A stretch of DNA of 22,119 nt. Source: a virus. The stretch is taken from positions 1 through 22,119 of the IMG/VR virus record IMGVR_UViG_3300042547_000553; one strand, given 5' to 3'. Every line of letters begins with the position of its first letter. The first letter of the stretch is position 1. The translations under genes and the position numbers were made by a program. The notes under the pieces are model-generated. The model worked only from the letters and a program-made list of their open reading frames with translations. It did no database searches and was not told the origin of the DNA. Positions 14,501 through 22,119 of this stretch are shown here, piece by piece.

Positions 14501-17500
14501 AACCAATTCGTGTACTAACGTCTTTTCAAGATCCAGCATGTCGGTGTGGTTCTCACCAACCACCACAATAGTCCCATTAGGCAGAACACCACCACGCACC
14601 TTGGCGCTGTCTTGATCCATGCCTTGGTTGTATAGCGCCTGTATAAATGACTTTGGCGCGTCCATGATGGTTTCAGCGTAAACAAACTTTACGCCTTCTG
14701 GCAGCTTGGACTTGAATTCGTCAATACGTTTCTGAGCTTCTGCAAGATCAACAACGGTATCCCCAACTTCTTCGATACGGAAAGCAGTGTCATCGTTTTC
14801 CCGTGCAATACCTTCTTCAAAAGATTTGATCAGCTTCAACAAATCTTTATCAGTTTGCGCTTTCTTACCCGCTGTACGTTGGCGTAACGTGCTCGCCTCA
14901 GCAATATTTTTAGCTGCTTTTTCAGGTTCTCCGCCGCGTAATGGTCTATTTTGCTGTTTACGTATTTGTTCTGTTACCGTCCCTGGCGCACCTGTTGCGG
15001 TAATACCCTGGCGTGTACCTCGTAAAAGTGTTTGCGCTGCTTCAGCAGGTGACAAAACTTTTTCTTCTTCAGCGGTGAGTGCGTATGCTTCAGCAGCAGT
15101 GCTTGAAAGATCCAGCGGTTCAGCACGACGTTCAACTTTTTTAGCATTCTCGCCTACGGGCGTTGTGACCTTACGTTCACGTTTAACTAATTCAACGCGC
15201 TTAGTTTTACCGCGCCCTACCTCGTCCAATACGGGAACAATTTCTGTACTACGGCGAATGCCTGGAAGCGATGAAAGTCGCTGCTCCGCAATTCGTTTGT
15301 TTCTAGCGCGGAGATCGGCCAGCCTACGCTGTGTAGCCTCAAGAATTGCAATATTTCGACGTGCTTGTGCTTGGGGCTGTGAAGCTTTACGTTCAGCCGC
15401 ACGTGTTTCTTTTTCTGCCTTGAGCCCTGCTAAAAGTTTTTTCTCTGCTTGCAACCGCTTGTCAAGTGCTACTTCCGCATTAACAAGCAACTTATCTTCA
15501 GCCGTGGGAGCGGCGTCTTTAATCTCAGCAATTAAAGCTTCTAAGTCAGAACGCAGATCTGCAAGATACTTGTCCGCTGCTTCACGATCTTTATCAGGGA
15601 TGTAGTATTCAGCGCGGTTTGCTTTCTCAACAATCGATTTGTACTGCCTTGTCTTAGCGGCAAGCTCTTGCGATACAGATTGCGCAAGCGTCTGGAGATC
15701 TTTTAATCCTTGTTCGTTAATACGCTTAATAGCATCTTGCTGTACGCGTGCGGCGGTTTTTGCAACATCTTTACCTATCTCGGTAATCAAACGATCAAGA
15801 TTTTTTTCTGAAGCCGTGTCAACAACTTTTTTATCCTCAACAGCAATTTCAATTTTTTTCTTAGCGTCATCCAAACGCTTGCGCATGTTAGAAACTTTTA
15901 GCGACCCAAGGAAACGCATAAACGCTTCTGGCGTTTTACGTACAGTTGCGCGGGGCTCAAGTATTTTTTCAGGAAACAGCTCCATCTGTGCACCCCCAAC
16001 TTCGGGTGCAGCAGCTACTTCCTCTTCTTTTTCCTCAACGACAGGTGTTGCTTTACGTGGTGCTGGCTCAATCCCCGGCAATGTAAATTGCTCATTGGGA
16101 ATAAACGAGCGAGCCGGACGTGCCTCACGTGCCAACGCTTTATCACGAATCTCTGCAAGCTCTTCTTGCGTAACAAGCAGCGCACGAGCAAACGGGCGTG
16201 CAGCCTGTGTACCTGCTTTCATATCCGCAGCAAGCTGCTCACGGGTAATGTTTTTGCTAGGCGTAAAGCGTGGGAGTTCCTGCGGTCTGCGAATTTCTTT
16301 TACAATTTTTTCGTAACGTGCGCTGCGGACAACTTTACCCTGACGCATCACAGCAGGTTCAACAAGCTCTTCTTCAATTTTAAAACCAATGACTTCCGGG
16401 TAATACTCTTGCGCCCGGATCATCAGCTCGTCCATTTTTTTGGCAAGCTGTTTAGTCAAAGCATTTCTTTCCGCAGCGCCTACCCCTTTTACCCCTTCTG
16501 CGCGACGTGTGGCATCAATCTCATCAATGGTGGCAACGATATAGTTGTTGCGGTACGCTACAGCTTGCTGAAGTGCGTCTTTACGTTTTGCAAGTGAATC
16601 TTTCTTAAACTGCTCAAACGTCGGCAGCATATATTCTTCACCACGTGCTGCGGCTTCTCCCGCCATTGATGCCACGTAGTAACGGTATCCGCGCTCAGTT
16701 TGCCCTAGCTTTATCTGTCGCAGTTCATCAAGTGCAGACGCAAAGTTTCCAAACTCCTGATCCTGCCGCCTCTGCGCTTCTTTAATAGCTTCACGTGCTT
16801 TTGGCCCACCGATCTTGACCTTAGCCTTAATCTGCTCAATCTCAGTATCACGCTGGGTAATTGTTTGCAGTGTCGTGTCGTAGCGTTGTTGTGCTGCGGC
16901 AAGCTGTTCTTCGTTGGCTTCAGGCTGCGCAGTAAGCGTGTCAAGTGCTGCTTTGGCTTGTTGTGACTGCTTAACAGCCGCATCACGTTCTCTCTGGAGT
17001 TTAGCTATACGCAGTGCGTCATCGCCACGCACTAGCAATTCCTCAGCGGGTACACCAAAGTCTTCAGCCCGCTGTTCAGGCTGATTTTGTTTAAGCGTAT
17101 TTAGTTCATTGATGCGTACCTGTGTGGCAAATGCTTCCATACCGTCAGGCGTAAACGTATTGTCTGGCGTTACGAGCTGTTTGTCCTCTGCAAGATAGCC
17201 TTGTAGTTTTTCACGCTCTTGTGCGATACGCGCTTCAATCTGATCAAGTGATTGAATCTTTAGTAACTTCTCTACAAGCGGTGTTAGCTCCCCTTTTTTA
17301 ACATCCTCAATATACTGGGTACGCTCTTCAGGCTTAGTCAACCCCAATGCGCGAAGGCTTACAGGACTATCAAGCGAACGCTCAACGCGTTGGAGAGCAA
17401 TGTCTTCGTTTTCTGCCGAACCCATCATGAGTTTGGCTAGTTGTTTTACATCACGGCGAGCTTGTTCTTCAGCAGCACGTGATTCTTCCACACGCATTTT

Positions 17501-19171
17501 TTCTTGGCGTTCAGCCATGCGCCCTTCAAGTGTCTCTGATGTTTTAGCAGGGGGCAGCTCTGCTTGATAACCAGTGTCAACTTCTTCTGCTACACGCTCT
17601 GCACGTCTAGTTGCTTCAGGGTACGCAAACCCTGCTGGCGTTTCCATAAACAGTTGTTCACCACCAACCTGCGGAACTTGCGCCTCAAGCTGCTGACGTT
17701 CAGCGCGTAAAGCTTTTATTTTTTCTGCAAATGCCCCTGCTTTTTCGCTTTCACCAAGCTCGGCTTGCTTCTGCATACTTTTTAAGAGTTTGGCTTCTTC
17801 TGCTTTTGACTCTTTAATTGCTTCTTCTGGGTTAGGAACTGCGTTAACAGAAGCTAACTGTTCCTCAATCTGTTTGCGACCTTTGACTAAAGGCGACAAC
17901 TGTTTACTTAGCGCCGCAACTGTATCTACATCACCAGTCTGTGTAGCTTGTGCAATTTGTTTTTGAATGTCTTCTGTTGCGCGAGACACACGTGCATAGT
18001 CTTGCTGTAGCTCTTTGATTTCTTGCGAACGGTCAACCTGTTCAGGAGGCGCAGCCATTTGTGGCCCCGTTACCGCCGCTTCTGCTAGATCAAGAGCTTG
18101 CCGATCCGCAGCAAACAAAGGCACTCCAGCTTCTTGAGCGCGTCGCTGGCGCTCTGCAAAGTCTTGTTCTTGAGCAACCCGAGATTGTTCTTCTTGTTGT
18201 CTGCGTAATGTTTCCTGTTTTTGTTCTTCTGCAACCTGCGTACGCGCTGCGCCACGCTCACCTACTCGTGCAGCCCCACCAAATACAGGAGCGCTGAGTG
18301 CTGTCTTATATGCCGTATCACCGTACTCTTTGAGCGCGTCGTCTGATGTTAGGGGGAGACCTGCCTGTAACCGCTCAAGCATAGCCTGCGTAACTTCAGT
18401 CGGAACTTCAACGGCTGTAGCACGCGCTGCCCCCGTAGCGAGGGTGCGCTTTAAACTCTGTTCAGCAAGTGCGCGGCCTGCTGTGCTATCAAGTGCTTTC
18501 TCGGCAGGGCGTCCAAGGATCTTACCCACCATTTGCTTACCAAGAATAAACGCACCTGCGGCAGTCTCAATCCCAGCTTGTGCAGCGGCTGCTGCGGCTG
18601 CGGACGAGGCATCAATTGTCTTGCCTTCAGCGGCTTGGCGTGAAAGATTAGTTCCAAACTGTTGAAGCCAAGAAGGCGCAAACGCTCCAGCCAGACCGCC
18701 AACAGTTGCCCCAACACCAGCACCAACCGGACCAGCAACAGACCCTGCCATTGCCCCCAGACGTGCGCCACCAAACGCACCACCCAAAGAAACTCCGACT
18801 TGTGGGAGTTGTTCTGCAACAGCCAACGGTACTTGACGTACAAGCTCTTTACCCGCAGCAAACAAACCTTCCTTCTGATAACGCTCTTTAAGTGCGTCGA
18901 GGCTTGTTTCGTCTTTATATCGCTGCGCAATACCTTGCTCACGCTCAAGTGCTTCACGCGCTGCTTGTTCAGGGTCAACAATCCCAGTGGCTCCAGCTAC
19001 CGCACTCGATACGAGCGACTCCGCACCTTTCTTAAAAGCCCCTGCGACCCCTCCTTGTTTTGGAAACAAGTCTGGAAAGTCGCGCCGCACAAGCTGTTGC
19101 GCTTGCTCTAAAGGTATAGTGTCAGGAAACCGCGCTCTGCGCCCGTCAGGTAGTTGGATGCTGTAGCTCAT
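11468..19171 (-). CDS. Giant virion/polyvalent protein with metallopeptidase-like motif and LPD38-type C-terminus
   Basis: A 2567-residue protein. Layout: SIQLPDGR start (5-40); Gly/Ala hydrophobic zipper (about 125-166) able to enter a membrane; Ala run at about 191-197; EVPTEVTQAMLERLQAGL (255-272); long E/Q/K/R coiled coils (about 300-900, 1100-1400); a metallopeptidase-like region with H1554-E-L-V-G-H1559 and candidate Glu ligands E1622/E1628; then ordered helical regions ending (about 2060-2520) in NPVYALRQIIRD, QGDAATRVVMYNDF and FNRRG...MVPFMNAQIQG, which resemble the large-polyvalent-protein domain LPD38. Such giant proteins are packaged in phage heads or tails and ejected into the host. 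Likely an internal virion or ejection protein; substrates unknown. ATGA overlap with the 500-residue gene upstream. Coding is continuous with no frameshift. Confidence 0.85.
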   Translation of the reverse strand: MSYSIQLPDGRRARFPDTIPLEQAQQLVRRDFPDLFPKQGGVAGAFKKGAESLVSSAVAGATGIVDPEQAAREALEREQGIAQRYKDETSLDALKERYQKEGLFAAGKELVRQVPLAVAEQLPQVGVSLGGAFGGARLGAMAGSVAGPVGAGVGATVGGLAGAFAPSWLQQFGTNLSRQAAEGKTIDASSAAAAAAAQAGIETAAGAFILGKQMVGKILGRPAEKALDSTAGRALAEQSLKRTLATGAARATAVEVPTEVTQAMLERLQAGLPLTSDDALKEYGDTAYKTALSAPVFGGAARVGERGAARTQVAEEQKQETLRRQQEEQSRVAQEQDFAERQRRAQEAGVPLFAADRQALDLAEAAVTGPQMAAPPEQVDRSQEIKELQQDYARVSRATEDIQKQIAQATQTGDVDTVAALSKQLSPLVKGRKQIEEQLASVNAVPNPEEAIKESKAEEAKLLKSMQKQAELGESEKAGAFAEKIKALRAERQQLEAQVPQVGGEQLFMETPAGFAYPEATRRAERVAEEVDTGYQAELPPAKTSETLEGRMAERQEKMRVEESRAAEEQARRDVKQLAKLMMGSAENEDIALQRVERSLDSPVSLRALGLTKPEERTQYIEDVKKGELTPLVEKLLKIQSLDQIEARIAQEREKLQGYLAEDKQLVTPDNTFTPDGMEAFATQVRINELNTLKQNQPEQRAEDFGVPAEELLVRGDDALRIAKLQRERDAAVKQSQQAKAALDTLTAQPEANEEQLAAAQQRYDTTLQTITQRDTEIEQIKAKVKIGGPKAREAIKEAQRRQDQEFGNFASALDELRQIKLGQTERGYRYYVASMAGEAAARGEEYMLPTFEQFKKDSLAKRKDALQQAVAYRNNYIVATIDEIDATRRAEGVKGVGAAERNALTKQLAKKMDELMIRAQEYYPEVIGFKIEEELVEPAVMRQGKVVRSARYEKIVKEIRRPQELPRFTPSKNITREQLAADMKAGTQAARPFARALLVTQEELAEIRDKALAREARPARSFIPNEQFTLPGIEPAPRKATPVVEEKEEEVAAAPEVGGAQMELFPEKILEPRATVRKTPEAFMRFLGSLKVSNMRKRLDDAKKKIEIAVEDKKVVDTASEKNLDRLITEIGKDVAKTAARVQQDAIKRINEQGLKDLQTLAQSVSQELAAKTRQYKSIVEKANRAEYYIPDKDREAADKYLADLRSDLEALIAEIKDAAPTAEDKLLVNAEVALDKRLQAEKKLLAGLKAEKETRAAERKASQPQAQARRNIAILEATQRRLADLRARNKRIAEQRLSSLPGIRRSTEIVPVLDEVGRGKTKRVELVKRERKVTTPVGENAKKVERRAEPLDLSSTAAEAYALTAEEEKVLSPAEAAQTLLRGTRQGITATGAPGTVTEQIRKQQNRPLRGGEPEKAAKNIAEASTLRQRTAGKKAQTDKDLLKLIKSFEEGIARENDDTAFRIEEVGDTVVDLAEAQKRIDEFKSKLPEGVKFVYAETIMDAPKSFIQALYNQGMDQDSAKVRGGVLPNGTIVVVGENHTDMLDLEKTLVHELVGHYGVDTLLGPKGMDNLIETVNAQKGGMEKLASDLGVYDAALGAALALQKVGASEQAQQRAAMRELIAHVEEARIDENFKQKARRFIGELMGAVRDALRKMGLATLAEQNPSDIYFLLRQSRINMAKSKAGAYVAGDQVVFRSAPRYGADVPENVIKTANKIVATPPGVFDKVKANNSWLAIRTQFIDRFEPLERVAAEMKDSLKATQMLYYLRMFDQRMSFTSEVTNNGALILDKKKRDDGQEEIVVRSGGTTSLKDVATELSKATSLNADAANMLFTTYLAALRADRVGLDTLNFNPDLTQKDLDEVKAYVERTPDVKAAFNAARTKYNEYNKGLINFLVQTGTLSKESGKKLSETNDYIPFYRKQGGNAELVLGGEISPINVGNLKSQPYLNELVGDNRHILDFFTSSVQNTNLLTDMALRNLATRNVAFGLGEMGLLSRTDKEVAANKSGIRKGKDVKGSEVIRFKIDGEDYYAEANTEALGIPSDLLVKGLEGISMTVPAAVRMLGVPAQILRKFITRNPVYALRQIIRDSTAAVMVSGANMTPVASSLKELGKMRQGKSEGEKALQERGILGGQVLTGTPEDIGKILKELVNGGKGWTLAMAKLDNFAVQGDAATRVVMYNDFRKQGLSDMEATLATLESMNFNRRGLSPSVYMLSMMVPFMNAQIQGMDVLYRAFTGKMPFNEQLKVREKLISRGLMLAGITLAYAAMMEDDETYKNADPADRYMNFFVHTPFFDEAVRVPIPFEVGYIFKALPEMVYNTAFGDTELKQIAPAIRKILSSLVPGDIPAGIKPMIELMTNYSFYSGKAIESEREQALIPAERYRAGTTEVSKAIGGLFGISPIKLDYMIRGYTGGLGVAITSIANPVLAADEKVAPEMRASDTPIVGGLFQPKDAQGVINYAYDLVSGIEQKQRTMKTMQERGRPEDVKAFIEENRQDLKLADTAGSFKRFMGELAKLERNVRERTDMTPQQKREKLDEIRQRRIKTAQRMVSLVDESKRQASR

Positions 19172-20670
19172 TGAACTCGCTTTCCAGAAGTATCGTAAAC
19201 AACTTCTCTGCTGCTTTCAGAAGTTCCTTGCCCAATATTAGCGCGAGTAGTGCGTAAATACTCAAGATAATTTTCAACAGTGCCGTGCTGCTTGCGTAGT
19301 TGTTCGCCTTTAAACTCGTCATTAAAATCTGCAACTGCTTTAGCAACTTGTGCTTCGGTCAACTGCCCCCGCGCCCCTGTGTTATAGCGCCCTGACAAGT
19401 ATGTTTTGGCTCGGTTCACACGCACAGGATCGTTTGACGTAAGGTCATCATAAAGGCGTTCATCAACGCCCGGAACTCGACCTTCTCTTCTTAGCCTAGC
19501 TTCAAGTTCAGCTTGTGCTCTCGCTCTCCCAGGAGCTTCTCTGTATTTTTGCTCTTCAAATGCTCTCGTTGCCGCAGCTTCTTGTGCCCTTCTTGTTTCG
19601 CTTGCTTGCCGATCTTGTGATTCCTGCATCGCAGCAAGTCCCTGGATACCTGTCCTGGCTGCACCTTGCTTAATTTCAAAAGCTTTAAGGCGCAGGGTCT
19701 GTTCATCCTGAAGAAGTTTAGCCGCTACATCCCGCTGCCCACGTTTTTCTGCAAGGTCGGCTTGGGCTGCTTTTTCTTCAGCTTCTGCTAAAAATTTAGC
19801 CGCTGCCATCTCACGCGCTTGGTATTCAGTACGTAACTTAGCCGCACCGGGGACCATACGTGATAACGTTTCAGCAAGCGTTTTACCCGGACCACCTGCG
19901 GCCATAGCTCCTAAGTAATCACCAAGATCAGGCGCTCGCCCTTTCAAAGCATCGGCTACTTTCTGTTGTCTTTCACCCCTACCTCGTGCGTACTCGTCAT
20001 ACTCTTTCTGCATTGCTTGCGTGTTTTTAAAACGCATCAGTTCTTTTTCTTCAGACGAAAGCATGGCAGTTTTTTCAGCCTCATCGATGCTTTCCATCCT
20101 TTTGCGAATCAACGCCATAAGGTCGTTAGGACTCACGCCGCTACTACCTAACGTAGACGGTTCGTCTTCGCGTTCTGTAAACCCTTCTGCAATTCGGGCA
20201 GACATGTCGCCACCGCCCTTAAACCCCTGAACCCCACCACCCTGCCTAAACACAATCCCACCGTCCATCGCAGTGAACATATCAGGGCGCATGGGTAGCG
20301 CAGCAATCCCTCGCTCACGTTCTGCAAGGTCTTGAGCTTTTTTAGAGAGCATCGCCCCGGCCATACCAAGCTGCTGCTCCTTTTGCTGTATGGCTTGCGC
20401 TTGTTGGTTGACCATTTGCTCTTTCATCATAAGCTGCTGAAAGATCGTCGGGCTATTTTTGGGATCATTCTGCATAGCCGCATTACGACTAATCGCCTGA
20501 CGCTCCGCGCCCCGTTGGGCCAACTCTTGTCCTGCCATTTGAGGCGTGACCTGCCCAGTAGGTTGTGGCGGTTTACCCGCAGCGTATTGCTGTAACTTCT
20601 GGTCAGGAAAACGCGCAGGATTCTGGATCGCTGCTTGCGACTGCATGGGGTTAAAAGGGATCTGCGACAT
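19168..20670 (-). CDS. Virion-associated protein, Q/A-rich, unknown
   Basis: A 500-residue protein. The first 110 residues are Gln/Met/Ala-rich, with FQQLMMKEQMVNQQAQ and a coiled coil. Next is a glycine segment (DGGIV...QGGGVQGFKGGG, about 136-154), a disordered stretch, and long charged coiled coils (about 200-400). The C-terminal 100 residues hold VPGVDERLYDDLTSNDPVRVNRAKTYLSGR and a VYDTSGKRVQ end. Low complexity, coiled coils and the GG motif are typical of internal virion or minor tail proteins of podovirus-like phages. It lies between two structural genes. AAGGGG (plus-strand 20677-20682) six bases ahead of its ATG overlaps the stop of the upstream gene. No enzyme motif seen; function by context only. 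Confidence 0.75.
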   Translation of the reverse strand: MSQIPFNPMQSQAAIQNPARFPDQKLQQYAAGKPPQPTGQVTPQMAGQELAQRGAERQAISRNAAMQNDPKNSPTIFQQLMMKEQMVNQQAQAIQQKEQQLGMAGAMLSKKAQDLAERERGIAALPMRPDMFTAMDGGIVFRQGGGVQGFKGGGDMSARIAEGFTEREDEPSTLGSSGVSPNDLMALIRKRMESIDEAEKTAMLSSEEKELMRFKNTQAMQKEYDEYARGRGERQQKVADALKGRAPDLGDYLGAMAAGGPGKTLAETLSRMVPGAAKLRTEYQAREMAAAKFLAEAEEKAAQADLAEKRGQRDVAAKLLQDEQTLRLKAFEIKQGAARTGIQGLAAMQESQDRQASETRRAQEAAATRAFEEQKYREAPGRARAQAELEARLRREGRVPGVDERLYDDLTSNDPVRVNRAKTYLSGRYNTGARGQLTEAQVAKAVADFNDEFKGEQLRKQHGTVENYLEYLRTTRANIGQGTSESSREVVYDTSGKRVQ

Positions 20671-20680
20671 GTATTACCCC

Positions 20681-22119
20681 TTACGGTTTTGTGCCTGTTG
20701 TGGTCGGGCCAGTAGACCCTGTATTGATTTTATTTAACATGTCTATGAGCGCTACTGTAGATAATCCCCCCGTAAGCGCCTGTGACATAGGATCAATACC
20801 CGTAGCTGCTGCACTGATAGGTAGCCCCGTCAGCATGTTCTTCATAAACGTAAGGTTCTCATACGGATACTTCTCAGCGCGTAGGAACTCGTTATAGTCA
20901 AAGTTGCGGTCAGCAGTACCCAAGTCAGCCATTTGTTTAAGCGTTGCCAGATCAAGATAACCTTGTTGTTGACCAAGATTACCAAGCGCCTGCCCTGCTT
21001 GGATACCAGTTTGCAAACCTTTAAGCCCAAGCTCTGCACCAAACTGCCGAGACTGTTCGCCCATTTTCTGCGCTTCAAGCCCACGGTTTTGCTCGATATT
21101 AAATTGGCCGAGTCCTTGGGTATAGGCATCCTGTAAACCCTTAGCTTGAATACCGCCAAGCTGAGTCATAAGATTACGGTTTGCTTCAGACTCCAGCAAG
21201 CCATGACGTGACCCACCAAAAGCACCGGCTTGAACGGCTTTTGCTCCGATAGCTTGGTTGGCAATATCTGCTTGGCGTTTGGCTTCGCGCTGCTGGACAT
21301 CAACAACATTCTGCATATAAGGCGACATGTAAGACGCCTGCACATTGGTGACGTTCTGCCCACCGTAAGTAGTTGGTTGGATGTTGGGGTTAGCAGGTAC
21401 TGTGTAAGGATTAGTAGCAGAATCTCCACCTACATCAACTGCACCACCAGCGTCATACCCCTCAATTTCACCACCATGAGCTTTGGGTACAGTAGTTTCA
21501 GTCTGCACAGGGTTAGCGAACGTACCCGTCGTAAACGCCGTAGGCTTATATTGCCCATAACCCAAAGCGCCGATACCCGCAGCCTGTGCAAGATTGGAAC
21601 CCTGTAAGAATTGAGCGGGTGTTGTTAAGTTAGCAATCCCTGCCTTAGCCGACTCAAGCAAGGGGGATTCCCCCGTGTACTTTTGAAAAGGCACATCAGC
21701 TTCAGCAGAAGATCGTTCAAGCAAGCGTTGTACATAAGGGGCATACCCCTCACGCAGTCCAGACTCTCCTGTAACTGCAACACCTGTACCAACACGGTCA
21801 GTGGTAGGAGCGCCCCTAACTGTGGTGTCAAAGTTTGCACTTGCGCCTGACGGCAAACCTAATTTGATTGCGCTTGCTATATCGGTAGCGGGTATGCCCA
21901 ACGCTTGCAGCGTAGAGCCGGTCATATTCTTACTTTTGAACCAGTCAACTTTTTGCTGTCCAGTGAATCTTTCCCACCCAGCAGGGACTTGGATTGTTAT
22001 ACCCGTAGGAGATGTCCAAGTAGTTGTTGCGCTAACGGTGTCGTTCCCACCAGCAGCCGTGACCGTATCAGCACCACCAGCAGCCGTGACCGTATCAGCA
22101 CCTCCACCAGCTACAACTG
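20681..22119 (-). CDS. Phage structural protein with RTX-like repeats (5' end beyond the window)
   Basis: The frame has no stop from 20681 to the right edge, so the ATG at 21923-21925 is internal and the gene is partial. Entering from the edge it has nonapeptide repeats (AAGGADTVT twice, then AAGGNDTVS), ITIQVPAGWERFTGQQKVDW, and KNMTGSTLQALGIPATDIA, which resembles a short helical motif of phage structural proteins. Further on come a GG turn (HGGEIEGYDAGG), then a widespread phage virion region: YMSPYMQNVVDVQQREAKRQ, AGAFGGSR, many Q/G/A-rich heptad-like segments, DYNEFLRAEKYPYENLTFM and MLTGLP. I know the last part from unannotated structural proteins of podovirus-like phages. Likely a tail or internal virion component; exact role unknown. 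Confidence 0.8.
   Translation of the reverse strand, partial: VVAGGGADTVTAAGGADTVTAAGGNDTVSATTTWTSPTGITIQVPAGWERFTGQQKVDWFKSKNMTGSTLQALGIPATDIASAIKLGLPSGASANFDTTVRGAPTTDRVGTGVAVTGESGLREGYAPYVQRLLERSSAEADVPFQKYTGESPLLESAKAGIANLTTPAQFLQGSNLAQAAGIGALGYGQYKPTAFTTGTFANPVQTETTVPKAHGGEIEGYDAGGAVDVGGDSATNPYTVPANPNIQPTTYGGQNVTNVQASYMSPYMQNVVDVQQREAKRQADIANQAIGAKAVQAGAFGGSRHGLLESEANRNLMTQLGGIQAKGLQDAYTQGLGQFNIEQNRGLEAQKMGEQSRQFGAELGLKGLQTGIQAGQALGNLGQQQGYLDLATLKQMADLGTADRNFDYNEFLRAEKYPYENLTFMKNMLTGLPISAAATGIDPMSQALTGGLSTVALIDMLNKINTGSTGPTTTGTKP
22047..22100 (-). repeat. Two perfect 27-base tandem repeats (RTX-like nonapeptides)
   Basis: 22047-22073 and 22074-22100 are identical 27-mers. The next unit (22101 on) begins alike but diverges (CCTCC for CCACC), and the array runs towards the window edge. 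Read on the minus strand each encodes a nonapeptide of the form AAGGADTVT. A further degenerate unit (AAGGNDTVS) lies on the other side, towards the gene body. Glycine-Asp-hydrophobic spacing is like RTX calcium-binding repeats (GGxGxDxLx), with the first GG replaced by AA. Confidence 0.85.

Noticed and set aside
14787-16316. Long plus-strand reading frames (272 and 225 residues) opposite the giant gene
   Set aside because: Ser/Ala/Arg-rich translations typical of antisense shadows of coiled-coil coding DNA. No SD or family likeness, and the minus-strand protein is continuous.
11468-19171. The giant protein as an N4-like virion RNA polymerase
   Set aside because: Size and position invite the idea, but I see none of the N4-type polymerase motifs (TxxGR, catalytic Asp pair with HDS); its content is coiled coil and LPD-like.
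1-22119. tRNA genes, CRISPR arrays, insertion sequences, attachment sites, integrase
   Set aside because: None seen by eye: no cloverleaf-like sequence or regularly spaced repeats, and no transposase or recombinase motifs. Short tRNAs could escape without a computed search.

Overview
The window is an internal segment of a tailed-phage genome (Caudoviricetes). This is shown by a DNA-replication module read left to right (about 1-11529) and a virion-structure module read right to left (11468-22119), the two meeting tail to tail. There are no ribosomal, metabolic or transposase genes. Coding density is near total and most genes join by 1-13 base overlaps of the ATGA/TTGA kind. The style of the small proteins (the MNRDDIIRMAREAG opening, the LYTAPP motif, EREECAKVCE near an AAAIRARG end) resembles phages of Burkholderiales and related betaproteobacteria. 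A freshwater or environmental betaproteobacterial host is therefore an inference, not something read directly. The very large virion protein, the absence of any tail-sheath or tape-measure-like gene here, and the arrangement of the structural genes fit a podovirus-like phage, but head and terminase genes lie outside the window.

Left arm (1-1742): the tail of an upstream gene, then a chain of translationally coupled small genes. These are unknown phage proteins, a DUF551-like protein, a GTG-started basic protein, a TTG-started VRR-NUC nuclease and a further 77-residue unknown. Replication core (1739-11529): family A DNA polymerase with 3'-5' exonuclease, a small HExxH metalloprotease-like protein, a RecB/Cas4-type nuclease with four cysteines placed as in Fe-S nucleases, an HNH protein, an overlapping unknown, and an SNF2-type helicase. 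After a candidate promoter come a coiled-coil protein and an ssDNA-binding-like protein with an acidic tail. A GC-rich hairpin is followed by a helix-turn-helix protein, a small unknown, a 956-residue primase-helicase (AEP primase + zinc-type cysteines + DUF927 ATPase) and a last small gene. Together these supply polymerase, primase, helicases, SSB and several nucleases for replication, recombination or breakdown of host DNA.

Right arm (minus strand): reading right to left, a structural protein enters from beyond the right edge with RTX-like nonapeptide repeats, followed by a 500-residue Q/A-rich virion-associated protein. Last is a 2567-residue giant protein with a glycine-zipper hydrophobic segment, long coiled coils, a HELVGH metallopeptidase-like motif and a C-terminal region like the large-polyvalent-protein (LPD38-type) domains. 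These are probably tail or internal-virion (DNA-ejection) proteins.

Most notable: a leucine at the polymerase position equivalent to E. coli Pol I Phe762; the HExxxH (not HExxH) motif in the giant protein; perfect 27-base tandem repeats at the right edge; and the convergent gene overlap with no clear terminator. No integrase, repressor, tRNA or CRISPR array is visible.
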